Below are positions 36,611-45,402 of a stretch of 64,000 bases of DNA, one piece after another. This DNA is from Terriglobia bacterium (lineage in GTDB: Bacteria; Acidobacteriota; Terriglobia; JAIQFV01), in assembly GCA_020072965.1 (NCBI GenBank), contig JAIQFY010000004.1:1-64000 (forward strand). The letters run 5' to 3'. The position numbers were made by a program, and so were the translations under genes. The notes under the pieces were generated by a model that searched no databases, had not been told where the DNA came from, and worked only from the letters and a program-made list of their open reading frames with translations. Numbering within the stretch: the first letter of the stretch is position 1; each line of letters begins with the position of its first letter.

Positions 36611-36776
36611 GCTGCAGGCAGTGGGCCGAGCTGGGAAAGCGATCATTCGGGGTGGATCCGCGTGCCCGTTGAAGGGCGATCGGTGGCGGCAGATCACCCC
36701 CCACGACATCTAATCCTCCGTTCGATCCGTAGTCTCATAGGAAGGGTGTCACCCTCACTGGTTCTTACGATTCGGA

Positions 36777-37073
36777 ATGACACAACCCGATCAAAAAGGA
36801 ATACCGCTTTGCTTTGAGGCAGCTGAGGAGCGGGATCTGATCCGCCGCATGGGGGAAGAGCGCGACCAGGCGGCATTCCTGAAAGTTTACGATCGGTATT
36901 CCCGGGTCGTCTATAACCTGGCGCACAAGATCTTGCGCGACGACTCCGAGGCCGACGAGGTGCTCCAGGACGTGTTCTGGCAGTTTTGGAAGAGCATTCC
37001 GCAGATTGATTTGGAGAAGGGGAATCTTTTCTCGTGGCTGGTGGTGCTGGCGCGGAATCGCTCCATTGATTGA
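36777..37073 (+). CDS. ECF sigma factor lacking region 4 (truncated)
   Basis: The 98-residue product aligns with sigma-70 region 2 only: EERDQAAFLKVYDRYSRVVYNLAHKIL, SEADEVLQDVFWQFWKS and LFSWLVVLARNRSID, which is where an intact ECF factor would continue into the linker and region 4. A TGA stops it right there, and only 40 bases separate it from the anti-sigma gene, so region 4 (about 60-70 residues) is absent from this locus in every frame. It may be a decayed gene, or a region-2-only protein. It lies directly ahead of an intact anti-sigma gene, the usual operon order. Confidence 0.7.
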   Translation: MTQPDQKGIPLCFEAAEERDLIRRMGEERDQAAFLKVYDRYSRVVYNLAHKILRDDSEADEVLQDVFWQFWKSIPQIDLEKGNLFSWLVVLARNRSID

Positions 37074-37113
37074 TGGAGACGACACGGAATAGGATCGTGG
37101 CGTCGGAGTAACC

Positions 37114-37875
37114 ATGGACTGCAAAGAAAGCAAAGAGGCCATGGGGTTGTATGTGGTCGGCGCGCTGGCCCTCGATGAGGTCCGCGAGCTCGAAGAACAC
37201 ATAGAGCATTGCCCCACGTGCAAAGTCGAACGGGCGGCTGATGAGCAAGCTTATGCCCTGCTGCCATTCGCGCTGGATGGCCCCTCCCCTCCCGCCTCCG
37301 CACGCCGGGCTCTTCTTGACCGGCTGGAGGAGGAGAGATCGACTCGTCGAGTCGAGGCCCGCGGCCTGAATTTCCTGCTCCGCCCGGCGTTTGCCTATGT
37401 ACTTCTTGCGCTCACAGTGTTGGCGATCGCTCTGGTTGGATTCCAGGAGCACCAAAGATATTCCCGTCAAATAGCTGCGGCCCGCGCTGAAATTGATACT
37501 CTGAGATCCCAAATCGATCTCACGCAAGCCCAGTTGGCCCTGATTCAAGCCCCGGATACCACCGTGCTTAACCTGGCAGGTCAACCGGTCCATCCGGAGG
37601 CGGTGGGAAAGTTGTTTTGGAATAAATCGAGAAAGATCTGGCTGGTATATATATTTCAATTGCCGGCTCCGCCGTCGGGCAAGGCCTATGAGCTCTGGTT
37701 CCTCACCAGGAAGAATCCGGTTCAAGCAGGGATGATTTCCTCCGACTCTCAAGGAAATGGGTTCGCGCAGATTTCCATTCCGGAAGGCGTTGAACCCATC
37801 AGTGCCGCGGTTTCCCTGGAGCCGGAACAGGGGGTCTCCGCCCCCACAGGCGCCATCTATCTGGCCGGGACTTGA
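37114..37875 (+). CDS. RskA-like transmembrane anti-sigma factor
   Basis: The 253-residue protein starts with a zinc-binding anti-sigma domain (LEEHIEHCPTCKVE, HxxxCxxC). One transmembrane helix follows around residue 90 (FAYVLLALTVLAIALVGF), then a coiled segment and a C-terminal RskA-type extracytoplasmic domain (LVYIFQLPAPPSGKAYELWFL...GAIYLAGT). It would hold an ECF sigma factor at the membrane. GGAGT precedes ATG 37114. Its natural partner is the adjacent factor, which here lacks region 4. Confidence 0.85.
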   Translation: MDCKESKEAMGLYVVGALALDEVRELEEHIEHCPTCKVERAADEQAYALLPFALDGPSPPASARRALLDRLEEERSTRRVEARGLNFLLRPAFAYVLLALTVLAIALVGFQEHQRYSRQIAAARAEIDTLRSQIDLTQAQLALIQAPDTTVLNLAGQPVHPEAVGKLFWNKSRKIWLVYIFQLPAPPSGKAYELWFLTRKNPVQAGMISSDSQGNGFAQISIPEGVEPISAAVSLEPEQGVSAPTGAIYLAGT

Positions 37876-38267
37876 TCGGGGAGATTCGGTTCGGCCTGAA
37901 GATGCTGTTTAACCCAAGCCCTTCAGAAATCACGGCGGAAGTCGACGGCGCGAATTGTTTTCATTTCTAAGTTGCTCAAAGGATTGAGCCTTCGTTGGAA
38001 GGTCGGAACTGACCAATTCATGCTCGGAGTTTTTGCTTGAGAATTCTTCCGAAGTGGATTAAAACATCTCTACCTGCGAAGGGTGGTCTTGCGATTCAAG
38101 GGTAGCGTTGATCCGCACGACCTCAAGGAGGCAACCTTTAGAATCGCTACTTGTATCCCCGTGATGAGTATCCCTCCAGCTCGACATTCCAAGCGATGAC
38201 TTTTCGATTCAATGCCGGAGCCTGAAGCAATTTCAGCATGGGCTATTTTTCAGACCAAGGAGAAAGC
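37876..38267. other. Intergenic leader upstream of a secreted protein
   Basis: This 390-base stretch has no gene or riboswitch I recognise. It likely contains the promoter and 5' leader of the secreted protein. AAGGAG at 38258 is its ribosome-binding site. Confidence 0.4.
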
Positions 38268-39695
38268 ATGAGTTTCAAAAGATGGAAGATCGTTCTTTTT
38301 GTATTTAGCCTGGCTGTCCTGTTCCTAGGGGCGACTGCCCGCAGTCAAGCACAGCAAACGGATTTCTTTATACCTCAAGTTGTGGACGGCGGCGGTTATC
38401 GCACTCTGTTCACGGTGACCAATCTTTCCGCCTCGACCGTCGCACCGTTTACGATTCAAGCGACATTTGATCCCGCTTTCGGTGGCGGCCCGGCGGCAAT
38501 CCTGAGCATTCCTGGTCAAACCGGCGGGCAGGCAAGTGCCTCCCAAACCGTCGCACCGAGCGGACAAATCACAATTTCCACTGTGGGAGCTGCCGGTGGT
38601 GTGAAAGTGGGTTGGGCGAAGATCAGTACTCCTGCGACCGTGGGTGTCTCTGCCGTCTTTCTGGTTGTGGATGGGAACGGCAATGTAGCAAGCGCGGCGG
38701 GAATTCTGCCGCAGCCTTCACAGCCGACTTTTACCGTTATCGGCATGATCAAGTCCAGTGCAAAAACCGGTGTGGCGGTCTTGAATCCGTCCAATGTTGA
38801 CGCCCATGCCACATTCAAATTGCTCGATGCCAATGGATCGCAGGTCTCCACGGATAAGGCCATGACGATTCCTGGCCTCACCAAGATCGCACAATTCTTC
38901 GATGAAGGATCACTCTTTGCCGGTGTTACAAATTTTGACGGCTCCGTGGCAATTTCAAGTGACGTTCCACTCCAAGTTCTGAGCCTGCGCCTTGATTTTC
39001 CTAGTGGAAACGTTGCAACCTTGCCGAATCTTCCCGGGCGTACGGGAGTTCCATTGCAGCATGCTGATGCTTCCTTCAGCTGGATTGACGCCACGCCTGC
39101 GGGGGGTGGGGGCCGTATCGCCCTGGGGACCGATGTGAATTCCACGGATGTAAATGGGAAAACCACAAACATCGCTTTCCCCTTCTCCATCACGATGTAT
39201 GGTAGGACTTATGGGAATACACCATTCGATCAGATGTCGGTCTCCGAAGATGGCTGGGTGAGCATGGGAAATGGCTTTGCTGCCACCCCGACGGCCTTGC
39301 CCAGTGCGACCCTTCCGCCAGGCCTGGTCGCCCCATTCTTTGCGAACTTCCACTACAACAACACAAACCCCAATGTGGGCGTATTCAGCCGCGTCGATGG
39401 GACGCTTCCGAATCGACGCTTCGTCATTGAGTGGACCGACGTCAGTTTCGTGGATTCGTCCCTGGGGACGTCGGCCCGATTCGAAGTGGTTTTCTTCGAA
39501 GGCACCAGTGATATCAAGTTCCAATATCAGGTCGTGGGGAACAACCCCGCTGGTCCCGGGATTGTGGTTGGAATCCAGGATGACACGCGGACCCAGGCGG
39601 TCTCCGTGGACCGTTCCAGCAATCCTCCGGGAGCAAACAAGGCGAAGACACTTCAGTACTTCGGAGGCACCAACTACACGCTGGTTCAGAACTAG
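38268..39695 (+). CDS. Secreted beta-rich protein of unknown function
   Basis: The 475-residue protein has a signal peptide (IVLFVFSLAVLFLGATARSQAQQ). The first half (about residues 30-270) is a Gly/Thr-rich beta domain (FFIPQVVDGGGYRTLFTVTNLS...), a pattern I associate with acidobacterial secreted proteins. The second half begins near FPFSITMYGRTYG and looks like the beta-sandwich seen after peptidase or repeat regions (VSEDGWVSMGNG, RFVIEWTDVSF, FEVVFFEGTSDIKFQYQ). No catalytic site is visible; adhesion or surface display is a guess. It ends before a good terminator. Confidence 0.75.
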   Translation: MSFKRWKIVLFVFSLAVLFLGATARSQAQQTDFFIPQVVDGGGYRTLFTVTNLSASTVAPFTIQATFDPAFGGGPAAILSIPGQTGGQASASQTVAPSGQITISTVGAAGGVKVGWAKISTPATVGVSAVFLVVDGNGNVASAAGILPQPSQPTFTVIGMIKSSAKTGVAVLNPSNVDAHATFKLLDANGSQVSTDKAMTIPGLTKIAQFFDEGSLFAGVTNFDGSVAISSDVPLQVLSLRLDFPSGNVATLPNLPGRTGVPLQHADASFSWIDATPAGGGGRIALGTDVNSTDVNGKTTNIAFPFSITMYGRTYGNTPFDQMSVSEDGWVSMGNGFAATPTALPSATLPPGLVAPFFANFHYNNTNPNVGVFSRVDGTLPNRRFVIEWTDVSFVDSSLGTSARFEVVFFEGTSDIKFQYQVVGNNPAGPGIVVGIQDDTRTQAVSVDRSSNPPGANKAKTLQYFGGTNYTLVQN

Positions 39696-39737
39696 CGGCG
39701 GCTTCGCCCCGACGGCGTTTTCGAGAAGAATTTCATC

Positions 39738-39787
39738 GCGGCCGTAGAAAGCCCTTTCAGGGGGGTTCTGCGGCCGCATTTTTTTGG
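39738..39787 (+). terminator. Rho-independent terminator
   Basis: GCGGCCGTAGAA (39738-39749) pairs with TTCTGCGGCCGC (39766-39777), with a short G-U pair inside, and ATTTTTTT follows at 39778. It lies 42 bases past the stop of the secreted protein. Confidence 0.8.
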
Positions 39788-39991
39788 GGCGCTCGCGGAT
39801 GGGATCAGAGGCGCCGGAATGCGGACAGGATAATCCTGAATTCCGAGCCAGAAAACTCCGGGATGCTCTTTATAAGGATTGCAGGAAAGATCGATCGACT
39901 CTCCTTCTCTCCCCACTCGCCTGGACCCAAACCAAACCCTGCCTCCATTGGTCGCGGGAATCGCTCCACCCGGGAACAAGCCATGGACGGC

Positions 39992-40079
39992 AAGGTAACG
40001 GGACGGGCCGATAGCGGAGGGGCCGGAAGCCTTCCCCCGATCGCCTGGCAAGATCCGGAAATTTCAAATTTGAGATCGG
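39992..40079 (+). repeat. Dispersed repeat, copy 1
   Basis: An approximately 88-base sequence runs from AAGGTAACGG to AATTTGAGATCGG, with core GGGGCCGGAAGCCTTC. An inverted, about 75-80% similar copy lies at 40352-40440. No protein is encoded. The surrounding 39788-40676 has no supportable gene. Confidence 0.6.
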
Positions 40080-40351
40080 GACTGTCCAATAAAACATCGG
40101 GCATTTCGCTCTCACCGTTTTGATGAGCGAGCATAGGCAGGTGGAATAAGATTTTTTGATTTCAATTTTTTACGGTCCCTTGAATCTGACTTCCAAAGTG
40201 GAAGCTGCGGTCTGAACAGAGCAAGGAAAGCCTTCCTGATGGTCTCTTCATTTTTCGAGGAGGAGTATTCTGGGGCGGGAGTTTCAGGGCGCAGCCCCGT
40301 TGTGGCCTGCTTGGCTGGGGACTGTTGGTTTGATACATTGTCCGTCAGTTT

Positions 40352-40440
40352 CCGATCTCAAATTTGAAATTTCAGATCTTGTGAACCGACGTGGAGAAGG
40401 CTTCGGCCCCCGCCACGATCGTCCCATGCCGTTGGCCTTC
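40352..40440 (-). repeat. Dispersed repeat, inverted copy 2
   Basis: Read on the minus strand it runs from AAGGCCAACGG through GGGGGCCGAAGCCTTC to AATTTGAGATCGG, matching copy 1 with scattered mismatches. The two form an inverted pair with a 272-base spacer. Confidence 0.6.
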
Positions 40441-40581
40441 CGCCCAAACTCTCTAACTTGTCAACGTCCAGATGTTCAAGAAATCCCTGATTTCGCAGGG
40501 GTCTTCGAGTCTACCGGTGAAACTGAATGGAAACCCAATTCTAAATAGTTGAATTTCTTCGGGCTTTAAATGGAAATGACT

Positions 40582-40609
40582 GATCTGGAAATTTCAAATA
40601 CGAGATCGG
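40582..40609 (+). repeat. Dispersed repeat, partial copy 3
   Basis: Only the AT-rich end of the repeat is present (GATCTGGAAATTTCAAATAC then GAGATCGG). It lies between copy 2 and the mutY stop codon. Confidence 0.5.
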
Positions 40610-40676
40610 CAATCCGCCTGGCGACGGGGCTGAAAAGCCGCCCCGAGGAGGGAATTTGGTGTACTGGCGTCCTGGA

Positions 40677-41807
40677 TCAGCGGTTCTGGAGGTTGGACAG
40701 TATCTTTAACGACGTGGAATCGAAGAGATGATCCTTCAGCGCCCGGGCCGTGATCCAGCGACAGGGCATACGATCGCACTGGAGTCTCCCGACTTCGCCG
40801 TTCAGTTGCGCTTCAAACGCCTGCACTGTGATCCTGCGGAAAGTTATGTTCTGCTGGAAGCGGCAAAGGGGATGGCTTATGGTGAATTCTCTCCCAAAAC
40901 GTTTATGAAGGGAGCGGCCCAGGAAGGCGGAGGAATCCCGTCCGTCCCGTCCCGGATCACCTCGCGCGGGCACATCAAATTGGGGGAATTCCCAGAAATC
41001 ACGCATGAGCTCTTCGTCGCGCCTCTGAACAAGGAGAACACGATTCCGACCGTCGCGAACCACTGCGGCAAGTCGGTGGAGGTATTGAGCGGTCTTTGTC
41101 CGGCGCGGTTTCGGGATCCTGCTCTCTAAATTCAGGTGGCGCGCTCGGCACATCGATTTCACTGGGCACAAACCACATTGGGGCTGACGCGGCAAACACA
41201 CCAGGGCGCCCAGCTCCATCATTCCCTGGTTAAAATCGGAGGGCGAACGCCGGGAGGTCAATTGTCCGGCTAAAGACCAAAGATATTTCTGATAAGGGGC
41301 GGCTTTGACATCTCCTCGCAGAGCCATGACCCGGGCCAGAACACGCTCCACGTTCCCGTCAACGACGGGATATCTTTGTCCGAAAGCAATCGAAAGAATG
41401 GCCCCCGCGGTGTATCGCCCGATGCCAGGGAGAGACCGCAGATCCTCATAGCGCTGAGGAAATTCTCCACCGTATCGATTCAGGATAATCCTTGCAGCCC
41501 GATGGAGATTTCGGGCGCGGCTGTAGTAACCCATGCCGGCCCACCGTGCCAACACGCTTGACGGCGATGCCCTGGCGAGCTCCTGGATGGTCGGAAACTT
41601 CTGAAGAAAAGCCGGGTAGTAGCGCAACACCGTGACAACCTGCGTTTGCTGGAGCATGACTTCGGACACCCAGATATGATAGGGGTCGCGAGTTCGGCGC
41701 CAGGGCAAGTCGCGGTGTTCCCTGCGGAACCATTCGAGGAGCCGCCTCCTGAAGTAAGCATGAGGAAAGGAGGGGTTTGAGAGGTCGGGACCGGGCTTTC
41801 TGGACAA
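40677..41807 (-). CDS. mutY: A/G-specific adenine DNA glycosylase
   Basis: MutY removes adenine mispaired with 8-oxoguanine. The 376-residue protein has the HhH-GPD domain (VMLQQTQVVTVLRYY, AGMGYYSRARNL, LRSLPGIGRYTAGAIL, catalytic Asp in YPVVDGNVERVLAR) and the 4Fe-4S ligands CLPRQPQCGLCPVKSMC. The C-terminal NUDIX-like 8-oxoG recognition domain follows (LAAVVRDGRNRVLLVQRR, DFWEFPQF). The start is probably TTG 41807, since no upstream ATG fits. It lies downstream of three small membrane-protein genes on the same strand. Confidence 0.93.
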   Translation of the reverse strand: MSRKPGPDLSNPSFPHAYFRRRLLEWFRREHRDLPWRRTRDPYHIWVSEVMLQQTQVVTVLRYYPAFLQKFPTIQELARASPSSVLARWAGMGYYSRARNLHRAARIILNRYGGEFPQRYEDLRSLPGIGRYTAGAILSIAFGQRYPVVDGNVERVLARVMALRGDVKAAPYQKYLWSLAGQLTSRRSPSDFNQGMMELGALVCLPRQPQCGLCPVKSMCRARHLNLESRIPKPRRTKTAQYLHRLAAVVRDGRNRVLLVQRRDEELMRDFWEFPQFDVPARGDPGRDGRDSSAFLGRSLHKRFGREFTISHPLCRFQQNITFRRITVQAFEAQLNGEVGRLQCDRMPCRWITARALKDHLFDSTSLKILSNLQNR

Positions 41808-41929
41808 TAGAACACCTGCTTCTTCAGAAGCCCTCCCCGCCTGCAGCCTTCCACAGTCGCTCGGCGTGAGTGAGGGGCTTCAAAATTCAATCGGAAACCG
41901 GTTCGTCAGACCGCTTTAGATGAACACCC

Positions 41930-42211
41930 TTAATTGATCGTGGTCAGGCCCTGATGAATCCATAAGGCCGCCACCACCAGCAGCAGGATGGCGCTGACGA
42001 TGCCAATCCATTTCACGTACGGGCCGACGGCATCCATCTGATGCGCAATGTGCTGTTGCTCGTGCAGGAGCGCTTCCTCGCCGCGATGCAAGAAAACCTG
42101 ATCTTCTTCTTTCCTCGCCAGAAGGGCGCGATAAATCAGCAGCATGACCCACAGGAAAGTAATCACGGCCCAACCTGAAAACAATGGCACAAGCAGAGAA
42201 TCAATTTTCAT
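41930..42211 (-). CDS. Small two-helix membrane protein, paralogue 3
   Basis: The 93-residue protein has two transmembrane helices (LLVPLFSGWAVITFLWVMLLIY and WIGIVSAILLLVVAALW) flanking a cytoplasmic or periplasmic loop with REEDQVFLH-like sequence (KEEDQVFLHRGEEALLHEQQ). It is clearly related to the proteins at 42572 and 43459, though more distantly than they are to each other. GGAGGTCAT precedes ATG 42211. I do not recognise the family. It is nearest to mutY. Confidence 0.7.
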   Translation of the reverse strand: MKIDSLLVPLFSGWAVITFLWVMLLIYRALLARKEEDQVFLHRGEEALLHEQQHIAHQMDAVGPYVKWIGIVSAILLLVVAALWIHQGLTTIN

Positions 42212-42571
42212 ATGACCTCCTGACTGGAACAGCATTTACAGGAGGGTCCTCTTTAGGATCCTGATGATATTTTAGCGCGATTGTGTTTGGAAAACAAAAG
42301 AGGGGAGTTCACTGCGGCAGATGCGATCGATCAGAAGGGAAAAACACAAGGGAGACTGAGGACGAGATCCTCCGTGACCCCCACTCACACCCGACAAGGA
42401 AGTGAGCAATACTCTTGCCGAAAGGATACGGAACAGCGGTCATGCTATGCAGCGGGCCGGACACACTTCCCGGCTTAAGTGGGTGAGATTCAACAAAGAA
42501 AAATCCCTCCATCCTGGGCCTTTGCACACAAGGGGTTGCATCCGGATGGAATGGCTGCCCTGGCGTAAGGC
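42212..42571. other. Spacer between small membrane-protein paralogues
   Basis: A 360-base gap with no gene or clear structure that I can support, apart from a few short direct and inverted words. Confidence 0.35.
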
Positions 42572-42850
42572 TCACAGACCACTCCACCCCCGATAAAACC
42601 AGAGGATCCCCAATAAAGCCATCAAGGTGAGGCTTAAGGTGCGGGACCAGTGCAAGTAGGGAGAAAGCCGCTCCACCCGTTCCGCAAGTTCCTCCTGGTC
42701 ACGGACGAGATATTCCTCACCGTCGAACAAGAATATCCGGCCTTCCTCGTGCATGCCAAGGACGCCCCGGTAGATTGAAAGGGAGATCCAGATTGCTGCA
42801 ATCAACTCCCAAAGTGAAAAAACCCACAGGAGAAGCGCTGAGCTCTTCAT
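42572..42850 (-). CDS. Small two-helix membrane protein, paralogue 2
   Basis: The 92-residue protein starts MKSSALLLWVFSLWELIAAI, has helix 1 to about residue 30, a loop YRGVLGMHEEGRIFLFDGEEYLV, a heptad-like helix (RDQEELAERVERLSPYL) and helix 2 ending FYRGWSGL. It is about half identical to paralogue 1 at 43459 and shares its upstream sequence. The EED motif is changed to EEG here. Function unknown. Confidence 0.75.
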   Translation of the reverse strand: MKSSALLLWVFSLWELIAAIWISLSIYRGVLGMHEEGRIFLFDGEEYLVRDQEELAERVERLSPYLHWSRTLSLTLMALLGILWFYRGWSGL

Positions 42851-42852
42851 GG

Positions 42853-42880
42853 CAACCTCCTGGTTGGTGATGTCTCAAAG
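42853..42880. repeat. Duplicated leader, copy A
   Basis: The 28 bases directly upstream of paralogue 2 (AACCTCCTGGTTGGTGATGT then CTCAAAG on the plus strand) recur almost unchanged at 43740-43767 upstream of paralogue 1. They include the ribosome-binding site AGGAGGTT. Confidence 0.7.
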
Positions 42881-43458
42881 AATCTCGGATAAGTCTGGCT
42901 TTGCCTCGCCGAGTTCCTATCGCAAATAAAACTACAATTGGGGAGAGGATGAAAGGAAGCCGCTGCTCATGGACACATCCGCAACATCGCGCGCCATTCT
43001 CGTCATTCAACAGAACTCTTCAGAGTGCGGCGGGCTCCCCCAGTCTGTCCAAATGAGCTCCAACCGACACCCTCATTCAGACAAGAAAAGGATATCAGCG
43101 ATTGGATTTCTTCATGTGACGTGAATCACCGGAGGCGGTGAAAATCCGGCGTTCAACTGGGCGCTCCTTAAAATGAACGCGGAGCATCCCGCCACGGCGG
43201 ATCTTCGACAGGTGGGGCCACACTCTGGCGGCCCTTCGGGCCTGCCTGGCACTTCTTCTATCTCAAGATTTCGCGGGGGTAAGATCGTTCCGTCTGAGTG
43301 AACGGGGGCAGGGAAAAAACAGGGAGCTTGGGGAAGAGGTGAATCCCTTCCGCCAAGGAGGGCCGCAAAGCGCCCCTCAACAAAAACTGGCCCGGCGCGG
43401 TGAGGCAAGCGGGCCGTGATTCCTGCCGGGTCGGTCCGGAAACGGGAGGGGGGACCTT
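42881..43458. other. Spacer between paralogues 1 and 2
   Basis: About 580 bases with no supportable gene. ORFs on both strands lack SD sequences and read as arginine/proline-rich shadow sequence. Confidence 0.35.
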
Positions 43459-43737
43459 TTACATGGCATTCCATCCCCGATAGAACCAGAGGACGCCGAA
43501 CAAGATCAGCAGCGCAGCGCTAAGGATCCCCGACCAGAGAAGGTAAGGGGATACCCGTTTCAATTTTTCCGCAACTTCCTTTTGCGCACGGACAAGTGAT
43601 TCTTCGCCCTTGTGTAAAAAAACCTGATCTTCCTCACGCATACCAATGACGCCGCGATAGATCATCAAGGCGATCCAGAATGCCGTGACCCCTGCCCAAG
43701 CGGAGAATACTCCAATGAGAAGTGCACTGCTCTTCAT
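43459..43737 (-). CDS. Small two-helix membrane protein, paralogue 1
   Basis: The 92-residue protein (MKSSALLIGVFSAWAGVTAFWIALMIYRG) has two helices and the loop MREEDQVFLHKGEESLVRAQKEVAEKLKRVSPYL. It is the closest match to paralogue 2 and shares the EEDQVFLHxGEE motif with paralogue 3. AGGAGGTT lies just ahead of ATG 43737. I do not recognise the family; the conserved charged loop between two helices suggests a partner-binding or ion-coupled role, which is only a guess. Confidence 0.75.
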   Translation of the reverse strand: MKSSALLIGVFSAWAGVTAFWIALMIYRGVIGMREEDQVFLHKGEESLVRAQKEVAEKLKRVSPYLLWSGILSAALLILFGVLWFYRGWNAM

Positions 43738-43739
43738 GC

Positions 43740-43767
43740 TAACCTCCTGGTTGGTGATGTCTCAAAG
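43740..43767. repeat. Duplicated leader, copy B
   Basis: Near-identical to 42853-42880; it carries the ribosome-binding site of paralogue 1. Its presence upstream of two paralogues points to tandem duplication including the 5' untranslated region. Confidence 0.7.
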
Positions 43768-43926
43768 GATAGCTGGTTATCGTGAAGTTGTTCCACCCGC
43801 ATTCTAACGCAGATGGAATGGCAAACGAAGAAATGGAGGGATGCTGCCCCTCCATTGTGAACATGTGAACAATCTCAACATAACCCGATTCTTGTTGCCC
43901 TGCTGAATCGCCGCCAGGGATGCCCA

Positions 43927-44646
43927 TCACTTTCTGGGTGGTTTTGATGGGCGGATCTCGACCCGGCTAGGCAAACTCCGGGGGTTATGCCGCAATAGAT
44001 CCAGGACGGCCTCGGCAATATCCTCGGGCTGGAGTTGCCATGCTTTGGAGGCATCGGCGGTGTCTCCTCCAAATTCCGTGTTGACACTGCCCGGCATGAT
44101 GTAGCTCACGCGGATGTTGTCGTAACGGACCTCCTGCATGAGGGCCTCGCTGAACCCGATCAATCCGAATTTGGAGGCGTTATAAGCAGCCGCTTTCGGA
44201 AAGGCGTTCTTCCCGGCCAGGCTTCCGATATTGATAATCCAGCCTCCGGACTTCTTCATGTGGGGGAGGGCTTCATGACAGCAGTAAAACATCCCCGAGA
44301 GATTGGTTTCAACGACCTCCTGCCAGTGCTCGGGGGAGAGGTTCTCGACCAGCTCAAAGATCCCGACGCCGGCATTGTTGATCAGGATGTGCAGTCCTGT
44401 ATAGGCGGAGGCCGCCTCAGCGATCATCTCGGCGACCATGTCGGGTTGGCGCACATCACAAACAGAGCCGCGGATCCGATCGGCGGCCGATTTCTTCAGT
44501 TCCTCGATGACTCGCGTCACCGCGTCCCGATGGCGCGCCACAATGGTCACCGACGCCCCTTCGCGGAGCAACGCTTCGGTAATCGCCCGCCCGATCCCCT
44601 TGGTCCCGCCCGTCACTACTGCTGCCTTGCCGTCCAGTAGACCCAC
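43927..44646 (-). CDS. Classical short-chain dehydrogenase/reductase
   Basis: The 239-residue protein has the SDR signature TGGTKGIGRAI, the INNAG segment (ILINNAGVGIFELVE), catalytic Ser in NIGSLAGKNAF and YNASK in AAAYNASKFGLIGF. The cofactor specificity and substrate are unknown. The start is GTG 44646, with the strong SD GGAGGGGA. It is a single gene; the neighbour at 43737 is unrelated. Confidence 0.9.
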   Translation of the reverse strand: MGLLDGKAAVVTGGTKGIGRAITEALLREGASVTIVARHRDAVTRVIEELKKSAADRIRGSVCDVRQPDMVAEMIAEAASAYTGLHILINNAGVGIFELVENLSPEHWQEVVETNLSGMFYCCHEALPHMKKSGGWIINIGSLAGKNAFPKAAAYNASKFGLIGFSEALMQEVRYDNIRVSYIMPGSVNTEFGGDTADASKAWQLQPEDIAEAVLDLLRHNPRSLPSRVEIRPSKPPRK

Positions 44647-45170
44647 AGTCCCCTCCTTGGATGATCCAGACTATTGAAACCCCCGAGAATTCGGAAGTCC
44701 GGGGGGCTGTTTCAAGATGAAATGTCTGCGGGATTGATCTTTGCACAAATCGAGTGCATTTTTCAAATAGAAGGCGAACGAGTATTGCTCTATTTTGAGG
44801 ACGAACGTACACTCATGCAGATTCAATGATTCAGGTCATTCAATTAGGAAACCATGAAGTCAGGTGGAGGAGGCCTCATCGAAGGATCTCTAAACCGGGT
44901 GCCGCAGACATGCGCTTTTGGCATGTCTGCGAATTCCTGCAACGACCAGTCTCTAGCTCTTCAGCTCATCTTGTTCAATCCTCCGTTCTCGACATCGCTG
45001 AAGACGCAATGCTCGAGCCACATGGTTCATTATTTATGTTGGTCTCAGGCCTCTTTGCAAAGCGCCCCACTTATGCAAATTAGTCCTGTTGGTTCGGGCT
45101 CATCCGGGTGAGGAAATTGAGAGTCATGGTCGGAAAAGGATAGTCCCCTTTGAGGGGACTTGTCTTAATA
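44647..45170. other. Intergenic region before the nested palindrome element
   Basis: About 520 bases without a supportable gene. Frames at 44826-45111 are open but lack SD sequences and protein-like composition. A CCCCTTTGAGGGG hairpin (45145-45157) lies near the right end. Confidence 0.4.
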
Positions 45171-45343
45171 CAGCCCGCCGGTTCACCGGCGGGAACAGCG
45201 AGCTAGAAGGCGTACCCCGATTCATCGGGGTTGGTGGGGGATGGGCGGTCGTTAACGGCCGACCTGGGTATGAGGTCAACCCCGATGAATCGGAGTGAAA
45301 AACCGGGAGGGGTAGGCTTACCCGCCGGTAAACCAGCGGGCTG
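45171..45343. repeat. Nested inverted-repeat element, 173 bp
   Basis: Outer arms 45171-45193 (CAGCCCGCCGGTTCACCGGC then GGG) and 45321-45343 match over 23 bases with two mismatches. The inner arms CCGATTCATCGGGGTTG (45217-45233) and CAACCCCGATGAATCGG (45277-45293) are perfect 17-bp complements. Between them GGTCG/CGACC forms a third pair. Flanking GC-rich hairpins follow at 45355-45370. No gene inside. Confidence 0.75.
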
Positions 45344-45402
45344 TACGCATTCAAGCCCGGCGAGCCGGGCTGTAATTCAACGTCTTTCGTTCGCAATCGC
45401 GT

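Noticed and set aside
37071-37076. TGA ending the sigma factor, considered as another selenocysteine codon
   Set aside because: Readthrough gives WRRHGIGSW-like sequence that runs out of frame into the anti-sigma gene, and sigma factors have no Cys at this position.
44854-45111. Open frame of 85 codons in the gap before the palindrome element
   Set aside because: Serine-rich, no SD sequence, no recognisable motif.
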